A stretch of DNA of 20,271 nucleotides from VGPI01 sp964482845 (lineage in GTDB: Bacteria; Cloacimonadota; Cloacimonadia; Cloacimonadales; Cloacimonadaceae). Under the pieces are notes generated by a model, which worked only from the letters and a program-made list of their open reading frames with translations, was not told the DNA's origin and ran no database searches. The position numbers were made by a program, and so were the translations under genes. The DNA lies in contig CAYZZE010000031.1 of assembly GCA_964482845.1 (NCBI GenBank), positions 1-20,271 on the forward strand. The letters are read 5' to 3'. Positions within the stretch are counted from its first letter, which is position 1, and each line of letters starts with the position of its first letter. Positions 8,768-15,579 of this stretch are shown here, piece after piece.

Positions 8768-9570
8768 TAAAACCCATTGGTATATTCGATTCCGGAGTAG
8801 GAGGCTTGACTGTCTATTCCAGTATCAGAAATTGTTTTCCCAAAGAAAACCTAGTGTATTTTGGCGATACAGCCCGGGTTCCCTATGGCCCCAAATCTCC
8901 CAAAACTATCATTGACTATTCAATGCAAAATGCCAGGTTTTTATTGCAGTATAACGTCAAAGCGATAGTGGTTGCTTGCAATACTTCTTCCGCATATGCT
9001 CTCCCCCACCTTCGAAACCTGACTTCCATACCGATCATTGATGTCATCGGCCCTGGAGCAAACCAAGCGGTCAAACTGTCCTCCAGCCTGAGAATAGGAG
9101 TTATAGGTACTGAAGGAACGATCCGGAGCAATGCCTATACCGATGCGATTCTGGCACTGAACCCTAATGCTGAGGTGTGGTCTTGCCCCTGCCCCCTATT
9201 TGTCCCGATCGTAGAAGAAGGATGGCAGGATACCCAAGTAGCTCTTGATATTGCAAATCACTATTTGTCATATTTTAAGGATAAGGACATTGACACATTA
9301 ATTTTAGGTTGTACCCATTATCCACTGCTGAAGAATACGATACAGAAATCAATCGGAGACCGTGTGATACTGGTTGACAGTGCGGAAGCGATCGCTCTGT
9401 ACCTTGGTGACATTATTCATAAAGAAGGAGGTCAATCTAAAGGTCGAGACCTCTTTTTTGTTAGCGATAACGAAGATAAGTTTGCCCATATGGCTAGCCG
9501 TATATTGTCCATTGAACCGGGATACCTGAAGCGGGTGAGATTATTTGAAAGCTGGTCAGTTGAGAACTAA
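8764..9570 (+). CDS. murI: Glutamate racemase
   Basis: MurI interconverts L- and D-glutamate to supply D-Glu for peptidoglycan stem peptides in the cytosol. The 268-aa sequence has the N-terminal GIFDSGVGGLTV motif and YFGDTARVPYG. The two catalytic cysteine motifs are also present: VVACNTSSAYA (Cys about 73) and LILGCTHYPLL (Cys about 184). Length and motif order are typical. It begins inside the last codons of rnr with a 4-base overlap and is the last gene before an 82-base spacer. No other cell-wall gene is adjacent, so the position reflects operon drift rather than a mur cluster. Confidence 0.96.
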   Translation: MIKPIGIFDSGVGGLTVYSSIRNCFPKENLVYFGDTARVPYGPKSPKTIIDYSMQNARFLLQYNVKAIVVACNTSSAYALPHLRNLTSIPIIDVIGPGANQAVKLSSSLRIGVIGTEGTIRSNAYTDAILALNPNAEVWSCPCPLFVPIVEEGWQDTQVALDIANHYLSYFKDKDIDTLILGCTHYPLLKNTIQKSIGDRVILVDSAEAIALYLGDIIHKEGGQSKGRDLFFVSDNEDKFAHMASRILSIEPGYLKRVRLFESWSVEN

Positions 9571-9588
9571 ATAAAAGCAAAGTTTGAT

Positions 9589-9602
9589 CGTCCATATGGG
9601 CG
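9589..9602. repeat. Imperfect palindrome between murI and kce
   Basis: CGTCCATATGGGCG is self-complementary except for one T-G pair (9591 with 9600). It lies 19 bases after the murI stop. As RNA it would form a short five-pair stem with an AUAU loop and is not followed by a T-run, so an intrinsic terminator is unlikely. It may be an operator half or chance. Confidence 0.3.
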
Positions 9603-9622
9603 TCATGCCAGAGTAGTATATT

Positions 9623-9637
9623 TTGTATAAAATACAA
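9623..9637. promoter_or_regulatory. Perfect 6-3-6 palindrome upstream of kce (candidate operator)
   Basis: TTGTATAAAATACAA consists of TTGTAT (9623-9628), a three-base centre AAA, and ATACAA (9632-9637), an exact inverted repeat. It ends 15 bases before the kce ATG and five bases before the Shine-Dalgarno. It contains a TATAAA string that could be a -10 box, so a repressor bound here would cover promoter or initiation sequence. I found no convincing -35 at the right distance. The palindrome is seen directly; a regulatory role is inferred. Confidence 0.4.
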
Positions 9638-9652
9638 CACCGAGGAATATCA

Positions 9653-10477
9653 ATGGAACCATTAGTGATAACAGCCGCCATCACGGGTGCTGAAACGAGT
9701 CGCAAGGATCAGCCTAATCTACCGGTCACACCCCAGGAACAGGCAAACGCAGCCAGAGAATGTTATGATGCCGGGGCTCGAGTAATCCACCTACATGTGA
9801 GGGAGGATGATGAGTCGCCTTCTCAACGCCTTGAGCGGTTTGCTGAATCCATAGAAGAGATACGTAAAGCCGTCCCCGGCATTATCATCCAAATTAGCAC
9901 CGGTGGTGCAGTTGGAGAAGATTTCAATAAACGCATCGCTCCTCTACAATTGAAGCCAGATATGGGTACATTAAATGCGGGTACCTTGAATTTTGGGGAC
10001 GACATATTTATCAATCATCCCCAGGATATGATCCGGATTGCCGAAGCATTCAAACAATATCATGTAGTTCCCGAGATAGAAGTATATGAATCCGGCATGA
10101 TTGACGTAATAGCCCGAATGGTCAAGAAGGGCTACATCACGCATACGCCCTTACACGTTCAGTTCGTTTTAGGAGTAGCAGGTGGAATGAGTGGCAAACC
10201 GCGCAACGTGATGTATATGATAGATCATCTCATGGAAGAGATTCCGAGTGCTACATGGGCTGTTGCCGGTATCGGCAGATGGCATATACCGGTATCCATG
10301 GTAGCGATGATCACTGGTGGACATATCAGAGTAGGATTTGAAGATAACATATATTACCACAAAAATGTCGTGGCACAATCGAATGCGCAATTGGTCGGCA
10401 GAATTGCCAGGATAGCCGAAGAGATAGGACGTCCGGTAGCAACTCTGGAACAAGCCAGAAAGATATTGGGTTTTTAA
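9653..10477 (+). CDS. kce: 3-keto-5-aminohexanoate cleavage enzyme (BKACE family)
   Basis: Kce condenses 3-keto-5-aminohexanoate with acetyl-CoA to give acetoacetate and 3-aminobutyryl-CoA in lysine fermentation. It is a zinc-dependent TIM-barrel enzyme. The 274-aa protein has HLHVR with His46 and His48. It also has RVGFED with Arg226, Glu230 and Asp231, plus Glu14 and Glu143. These are the positions I recall as metal ligands (H46, H48, E230) and active-site residues in the Cloacimonas acidaminovorans enzyme. The start at 9653 is preferred over an upstream in-frame ATG at 9623, because GAGGA (9642-9646) lies six bases before it and residue numbering then matches the family. The BKACE family (formerly DUF849) uses many beta-keto acids. 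No other lysine-fermentation gene is in the window, so the exact substrate is inferred. Confidence 0.9.
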   Translation: MEPLVITAAITGAETSRKDQPNLPVTPQEQANAARECYDAGARVIHLHVREDDESPSQRLERFAESIEEIRKAVPGIIIQISTGGAVGEDFNKRIAPLQLKPDMGTLNAGTLNFGDDIFINHPQDMIRIAEAFKQYHVVPEIEVYESGMIDVIARMVKKGYITHTPLHVQFVLGVAGGMSGKPRNVMYMIDHLMEEIPSATWAVAGIGRWHIPVSMVAMITGGHIRVGFEDNIYYHKNVVAQSNAQLVGRIARIAEEIGRPVATLEQARKILGF

Positions 10478-10498
10478 GGTGGGGTATCGGTTGTATCC

Positions 10499-12754
10499 AT
10501 GAAACTAACTGATAATGCACTGATTGTACTAGGTAAACGCTACTTCAAAAGAGATAACGCAGGTATAGTGATCGAAGATTGGCCTTCCATGTTAAAGCGG
10601 GTGGCCAATGATATCAGTGATGGAGACCCCGAGAAAAGCAAACGATACTACGAACTGATGGATTCGGGATATTTTTTGCCCAATTCTCCGACCTTGATGA
10701 ATGCGGGAAGTGATCTCCAGCAACTCTCCGCCTGCTTTGTCCTACCGATCGAGGACAGCATGGACAGCATCTTCGAGACGATCAAAAATGCTGCCCTGAT
10801 CCATAAAAGCGGGGGAGGAACAGGATTTTCGTTTAGCAATCTCAGAGAAGCAAACGCCCAGGTAAGATCGACTAACGGTGTGTCCAGCGGTCCAATATCA
10901 TTCTTGAAGGTTTACAACGCTGCCACAGATGCGGTTAAGCAGGGTGGAACCCGTAGAGGTGCTAATATGGCGGTCTTACGCGTCAATCATCCCCAAATAC
11001 TGGAGTTCGTTACCTGTAAAGAGAACATCAATGAATTGACCAACTTCAATATCAGCGTGGCTCTGGATGATGAATTCATGAATGCGGTTTACACTGATGG
11101 AGATTTTGAATTGGTATCTCCATATGACGGTCAGGTTAAAGAAGTAGTAAAGGCAAGGGTGATCTTTGACCTGATCATCGAAATGGCTCATCGTAACGGT
11201 GAACCGGGTGTAATTTATATCGACCGGATAAACCAAGCCAACCCGACACCTCATCTGGGAGCGATAGAATCCACCAATCCTTGTGGGGAACAACCTCTGC
11301 TCCCTTATGAAGCATGCAATCTTGGCTCGATCAATCTGTCGGTTCTCGCTCTGGAGAATGATGTAAACTGGACTCTGTTACGGCAAGTTATCCGGGATAG
11401 TGTTGATTTTCTTGATGATGTCATCGACCGGTCGAAATTTCCTTTGGCTCGCATTGATGAAACGGCGAAAGGGAATAGGAAAATCGGATTGGGAATTATG
11501 GGCTGGGCGGATCTGTTATATTATCTATCTATTCCCTATGCCAGTGACGAGGCAATTTCTTTGGCCAAGCAGACCATGGAGTTTATCGATTTTGAAGCCA
11601 AATTGCGGTCGGTCGAACTGGCGAGAGATAGAGGATCTTATCCCAATTTTGTCTCATATCATCATTCGGACGCTTTGCTGGGCAAACACGAAAAAAATCC
11701 GAACTGGGGATCACTGATTGACGGCTTTGCCGAGTATGGTATCAGAAATGCTACCGTAACCACTATTGCCCCCACTGGAACCATAAGCATGATCGCCGAT
11801 ACATCCAGCGGGATTGAACCCCAATTTTCTTTGGTTTACGTAAAGAAAGTAATGGATGGGGAGAATTTACTATACGTAAATAAGTATTTCGCAGCAGCGT
11901 TGGACAAAATCGGTCTTAATGACCATGAACTGCTGAGTGAGGTGGCTGCTTATGGGTCGATCCAACATATCGACAGAATTCCCAAAGACATCAAACGGGT
12001 TTTCCAAACCGCTCACGACATTAGCCCTGAATGGCATATCAGGATTCAAGCGGCATTCCAAGAGTTTACCGATAACGCCGTGAGTAAGACCATAAATTTC
12101 CATCGCAATGCTACGGTGAATGATGTCCGAACGGCATTTGAAATGGCCTATCAACTCGGGTGCAAGGGTATAACAGTTTATAGGGATGGTAGTAGAGAAA
12201 ACCAAGTTCTCAATATCGGGACTTCATCAATCGGCAAGCCTGCTCCGGATACCAAGATTATGCCCCGTACACGTCCAACCGTCACTCATGGCATCACTCA
12301 GAAGATGGAGACCGGTTGTGGTCACATGTATGTTACAGTAAACAGCGACGATTTTGGCGCCTGTGAAATATTTGTCCAGATGGGCAAAGTTGGCGGATGT
12401 GCCTCTGCTCAATTGGAAGCCATTGCCCGGCTGGCGTCCCTATCACTGCGTTCGTTTGTCAATATCGAATCTATTATCAAACAGTTAAAAGGAATTCGAT
12501 GCCAATCACCGATGTGGTACAAAGGAAAAATGATTACATCCTGCGGTGATGCCTTGGCTCAAGCTCTGGAAAATTTCCTGCTTAATCATCTAAATCCAAA
12601 TTCCGGTGCTTTGGTTTCATTTAAATTCGCTGAAGAACCGATTAACAATGAAAATAAACGTCCTTTTCAATCCCAATGTCCCGAATGCGGTTCAAGCTTG
12701 GAGCATCTGGAAGGTTGCCTCAAGTGCCCCCAATGCGGCTGGACAAAGTGTTAA
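10499..12754 (+). CDS. nrdJ: Adenosylcobalamin-dependent class II ribonucleotide reductase
   Basis: This enzyme reduces ribonucleotides to deoxyribonucleotides with a thiyl radical generated from AdoCbl. It needs no oxygen and no second subunit. In the 751-aa protein NPCGEQP supplies Asn260, the radical Cys262 and Glu264. Cys79 (LSACFVLP) and Cys273 (EACNLGS) are the redox pair, with the same 11-residue Cys-Cys spacing as class II enzymes of the Thermotoga type. GGGTGFSFSNLR (about 106) and PTGTISMIADTSSGIEPQ are further family signatures. A TSCPD-type region (about 600-680) precedes a C-terminal zinc ribbon with CPEC and CPQC, ending in CGWTKC, as expected for the re-reducing tail. The gene starts 21 bases after kce with a loosely spaced AAGGTGGGG. 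It implies a need for cobalamin. Confidence 0.96.
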   Translation: MKLTDNALIVLGKRYFKRDNAGIVIEDWPSMLKRVANDISDGDPEKSKRYYELMDSGYFLPNSPTLMNAGSDLQQLSACFVLPIEDSMDSIFETIKNAALIHKSGGGTGFSFSNLREANAQVRSTNGVSSGPISFLKVYNAATDAVKQGGTRRGANMAVLRVNHPQILEFVTCKENINELTNFNISVALDDEFMNAVYTDGDFELVSPYDGQVKEVVKARVIFDLIIEMAHRNGEPGVIYIDRINQANPTPHLGAIESTNPCGEQPLLPYEACNLGSINLSVLALENDVNWTLLRQVIRDSVDFLDDVIDRSKFPLARIDETAKGNRKIGLGIMGWADLLYYLSIPYASDEAISLAKQTMEFIDFEAKLRSVELARDRGSYPNFVSYHHSDALLGKHEKNPNWGSLIDGFAEYGIRNATVTTIAPTGTISMIADTSSGIEPQFSLVYVKKVMDGENLLYVNKYFAAALDKIGLNDHELLSEVAAYGSIQHIDRIPKDIKRVFQTAHDISPEWHIRIQAAFQEFTDNAVSKTINFHRNATVNDVRTAFEMAYQLGCKGITVYRDGSRENQVLNIGTSSIGKPAPDTKIMPRTRPTVTHGITQKMETGCGHMYVTVNSDDFGACEIFVQMGKVGGCASAQLEAIARLASLSLRSFVNIESIIKQLKGIRCQSPMWYKGKMITSCGDALAQALENFLLNHLNPNSGALVSFKFAEEPINNENKRPFQSQCPECGSSLEHLEGCLKCPQCGWTKC

Positions 12755-12813
12755 ACAGTTGACAAATACGTCATTCAGCAGAGATCGGTCACACAAACCT
12801 ATATGGAGCAAGA

Positions 12814-13716
12814 ATGAGATGTAGTAAATGCAATGCAAAATTATCGCCCAATGATGTATGGTGCCTGAATTGCGGCAGGCAGACACGTCTGATCAAAGAG
12901 GAACTATCCGCTCTACGATCTTTGGCAAGAACTTGGGGTCACATGTCCTCCGGATTTAGCGCTTATGTGCCGGCAGGGGCAGTGAGTATCATCTTCGGTG
13001 TATTACCGATCGTTATCTTGATTTGGCTCTTTTCAGGTCTGCTCGGTTATCAGGATGAAACCACTGCATCCTACCTGGCAGAGCTGATACTCAAGACACT
13101 ATCGGTTTCTCTGTTTTTACCTTTCGTTATGACTCCCTTTTCCAGTATAGCCCGTATCAATTCCAGCAATTATGAATTGGGCTTCAAACAGGCGATCAAT
13201 TCATTGGGTAAGTATCCCAGATATCTGGGAGTTGCTTTGATATCAGCCCTATTTTATATCTTAGCAACCATCATTTGCTACGGATTGCCAGATTTTGGCA
13301 GCGATCCAATATTGAAACTGGTATGGATTGTACTGATGAACTATTGGCTGGCACTATCCCTTCCCGTTCCGATGATTATGGAACGGATGCGGACCAGTCC
13401 CTGGCGAGCATATCGGATTTCATACAGATGTTGCCACGATGTTCGATGGAACCTGTATCTTCTGGGTTTGATTCTGTTGTTATCCAATTTACTAGGAACG
13501 ATACCAATAGTCATCGGCTTAACGATCACTCTGCCTGTTTCCTGGTTTACTATCCGTGATTACGTGGATTTACTCTTTGCGTATGGTGTAATCCCCTATC
13601 AAAATAACCCTTTACCCAAGAAAGATGGTCAAAATGTAAACTCGCAGACGAATTCCCCACGGGTTCTCAATGACAAGTCCGAATTCAAATGCCGTCGTGG
13701 AGGAAGAGATGAGTAA
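12814..13716 (+). CDS. Zinc-ribbon multi-pass membrane protein, unknown function
   Basis: I cannot name this family. The 300-aa protein opens with a short zinc ribbon, MRCSKCNAKL...WCLNCG (Cys3, Cys6, Cys17, Cys20). About 30 soluble residues follow, and then five or six hydrophobic segments at roughly 52-78, 88-110, 137-160, 170-190 and 212-247. The C-terminal tail of about 45 residues is hydrophilic and rich in Asn, Lys and Arg. The arrangement of a cytosolic zinc ribbon joined to a helical membrane domain recalls Yip1- or DUF4013-like proteins, but no diagnostic motif was found. GGAG (12805-12808) supports the start. It overlaps apbE by 8 bases, so the two are likely co-translated. A role in export or flavinylation alongside ApbE is speculation. 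Confidence 0.72.
   Translation: MRCSKCNAKLSPNDVWCLNCGRQTRLIKEELSALRSLARTWGHMSSGFSAYVPAGAVSIIFGVLPIVILIWLFSGLLGYQDETTASYLAELILKTLSVSLFLPFVMTPFSSIARINSSNYELGFKQAINSLGKYPRYLGVALISALFYILATIICYGLPDFGSDPILKLVWIVLMNYWLALSLPVPMIMERMRTSPWRAYRISYRCCHDVRWNLYLLGLILLLSNLLGTIPIVIGLTITLPVSWFTIRDYVDLLFAYGVIPYQNNPLPKKDGQNVNSQTNSPRVLNDKSEFKCRRGGRDE
13699..13704 (+). promoter_or_regulatory. Shine-Dalgarno site deciding the apbE start
   Basis: GGAGGA lies four bases before the ATG at 13709 and inside the 3' end of the preceding gene. It favours 13709 over the in-frame ATG at 13670, which has no such signal and would add 13 polar residues before the membrane segment. Confidence 0.6.
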
Positions 13717-14704
13717 GAAAGAGATCATTTCCCTGTTGATCCTTATTGCGGTGATCAGTTTTGCTACGTATATGTATCTGACGCGGGAGTATTCTATTAC
13801 AAAATCTAAGTATCTTCTGGACACGATCATCGAGATAAATGGCACTAGCAGGTTTAAGAATATTGGCCAGAAAATTGATTCTGTCTTCGTGTTTATCCAG
13901 AAAATGGAAGCCACGTTTAATGAATATGATTCTCTTTCGGTCATTTGGAAGATTAACAATGACGATCAGAGCGAATTTTCCATCTCGAGTGACTTCTACG
14001 ATCTTCTCGCCATATCTGATAGTTTATACCGGTTCACCGATGGCGTATTTGACATTACAATAAAACCGGTATTAGACCTGTGGGGATTTAATTCCAAAGA
14101 ACCATCTGTTCCTGATTCACTTGAGATCAAAGACAAGTTAAAACTTGTAGGTTTTGATAAACTGACCTACACTCATGATCGTTTAAACAAACCACCTGGT
14201 ATGCAGATAACCTTTGGCGCAATTGCCAAGGGGTATATCTTGGATCAAGCACGAAAGTATATGAAGGAGATCGGTATCGAGAAGGGATTCATCAATTGCC
14301 GCAGCAGCATGACTTTTTTTGGTGAAAAGCATCCGCGTATCGTCCATATCCAACATCCAAGAGATCCCAATTCGACCATAGCATCTTTTTCCATCATGGA
14401 TATGGCGGTCGGCACCTCCGGTGATTACAATCAATACTTTGAAAAAGATGAAATTCGCTACCATCATATTTTGAACGCCAAAACCGGTTATCCGGTGCAA
14501 GATATATTCTCCGTAACGGTTATTCATCCTCAGACCGTATGGGCGGATGGACTATCCACTGCCTTTTTCCTGTTGGATCCTGATCGCTCGATCGAACTTG
14601 TCCGCAGTATTCCCAACTGCGAGACGGTCATATATCATGGACAGGGCGGCACCATCGTCTCGCTAAAGTCAACTGGGATGGCAAAGTATAAATTTCACGA
14701 GTAA
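13709..14704 (+). CDS. apbE: FAD:protein FMN transferase (ApbE family)
   Basis: ApbE covalently attaches FMN from FAD to Thr or Ser of target proteins such as Rnf/Nqr subunits and FMN-binding domains, outside the cytoplasmic membrane. The 331-aa protein has an N-terminal membrane segment (residues 5-24). There is no lipobox cysteine, so it looks like a signal anchor rather than the usual lipoprotein. GAIAKGYILDQA (about 170), GTSGDYNQYF (about 235), HHILNAKTGYPV (about 252) and WADGLSTAFFLL (Asp280, metal site) are family motifs. The stretch INCRSSMTFFGEK near 196 stands where most members have a Gly-Gly-Asp/Asn motif, which is unusual. It overlaps the membrane protein gene by 8 bases and ends four bases before folE2. 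No flavinylation target is obvious in the window. Confidence 0.9.
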   Translation: MSKKEIISLLILIAVISFATYMYLTREYSITKSKYLLDTIIEINGTSRFKNIGQKIDSVFVFIQKMEATFNEYDSLSVIWKINNDDQSEFSISSDFYDLLAISDSLYRFTDGVFDITIKPVLDLWGFNSKEPSVPDSLEIKDKLKLVGFDKLTYTHDRLNKPPGMQITFGAIAKGYILDQARKYMKEIGIEKGFINCRSSMTFFGEKHPRIVHIQHPRDPNSTIASFSIMDMAVGTSGDYNQYFEKDEIRYHHILNAKTGYPVQDIFSVTVIHPQTVWADGLSTAFFLLDPDRSIELVRSIPNCETVIYHGQGGTIVSLKSTGMAKYKFHE

Positions 14705-14708
14705 TGCT

Positions 14709-15527
14709 ATGACTACAAAACTGAGAGACATCCAAAACCAAAAAGATGCCAGACGCGTTACAGTTGACAAGGTTGGCGTAAAAGGTATCCGTTATCCCAT
14801 CATTCTCGAAGACCGGGCGCAAAAAACCCAACATACCATTGCCACTCTCAATATATACGTTCAACTGCCACATTCCAAGCGTGGAACCCATATGTCAAGA
14901 TTTATCGAGATCCTGAACCGCTTTCATGAGAATAATCTGATCAGTCAGTTACCCCAATTTCTCACTGAGGTCAAACGCTCACTCAAAGCCGCTGCAGCTT
15001 ATGTGGATATCAGTTTTCCTTTTTTTATCCGAAAACAGGCGCCCGTCTCCAAGATCACGTCGCTTTTATGCTACGATTGTCATTTTCATGCTTCACTGAA
15101 TGAAGTTTACAATTTGATCATCGGAGTGGATGTACCCGTTACAACTTTGTGTCCGTGCTCCAAAGAACTTAGCGAATTTGGCGCACACAACCAACGTTCC
15201 ATTATCAGTATCAAGGTCAGGTATGACGGCTTCGTATGGTTGGAAGAATTGATCGATTGGGCTGAAGAGTCATGCAGTTGTGAGATCTACCCGCTGCTCA
15301 AGCGTAGCGACGAGAAATATGTGACAGAAAAGGCATTTAACAACCCAATGTTCGTCGAGGACATTGTGAGGGATTTGACGTTAAAATTCAATAAAGAGGA
15401 GCGCATTACTTGGTTCTATGTGGAATCGGAGAATTTTGAGTCGATTCATAACCACAGCGCTTATGCTATGACGCAAAGCAAGATTGGCTCTCAAACAAAT
15501 CCCGGTGATTACCAGCAATTGCATTGA
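14709..15527 (+). CDS. folE2: GTP cyclohydrolase FolE2 (type IB)
   Basis: FolE2 converts GTP to 7,8-dihydroneopterin triphosphate, the first step to folate and queuosine-type products. It is the metal-flexible alternative to FolE. The 272-aa protein contains TLCPCSKELSEFGAHNQR with Cys148 and His160. Glu217 lies in FVEDIVRD and His247 in SIHNHSA. This matches, with a one-residue offset, the metal and catalytic positions I recall for the Neisseria enzyme (C147, H159, E216, H246). HTIATLNIYVQLP near 42 and GTHMSRF near 59 are typical N-terminal motifs. It starts four bases after apbE. There is no other folate gene nearby. The classical FolE sequence is not seen in this window. Confidence 0.95.
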   Translation: MTTKLRDIQNQKDARRVTVDKVGVKGIRYPIILEDRAQKTQHTIATLNIYVQLPHSKRGTHMSRFIEILNRFHENNLISQLPQFLTEVKRSLKAAAAYVDISFPFFIRKQAPVSKITSLLCYDCHFHASLNEVYNLIIGVDVPVTTLCPCSKELSEFGAHNQRSIISIKVRYDGFVWLEELIDWAEESCSCEIYPLLKRSDEKYVTEKAFNNPMFVEDIVRDLTLKFNKEERITWFYVESENFESIHNHSAYAMTQSKIGSQTNPGDYQQLH

Positions 15528-15579
15528 TGATGCGTCTGCGCGGATTTTATCCTATATGACATATCAGGACTCGATAAGA

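Noticed and set aside
9623..9652. Earlier ATG for kce adding ten residues.
   Set aside because: The later ATG has a well-spaced GAGGA, and its numbering puts the metal ligands at H46, H48 and E230 as in the family. The earlier ATG also falls next to the palindrome.
12759..12764. TTGACA after nrdJ as a promoter for the zinc-ribbon membrane gene.
   Set aside because: The bases 17 positions downstream (AGATCG) do not resemble a -10 box. The block may be read through from nrdJ.
2354..13780. Shared AVISFAT string in the membrane segments of the NusG-II protein and ApbE, suggesting a common exported anchor.
   Set aside because: The codons differ and the resemblance is confined to hydrophobic residues, so chance or convergence is enough.
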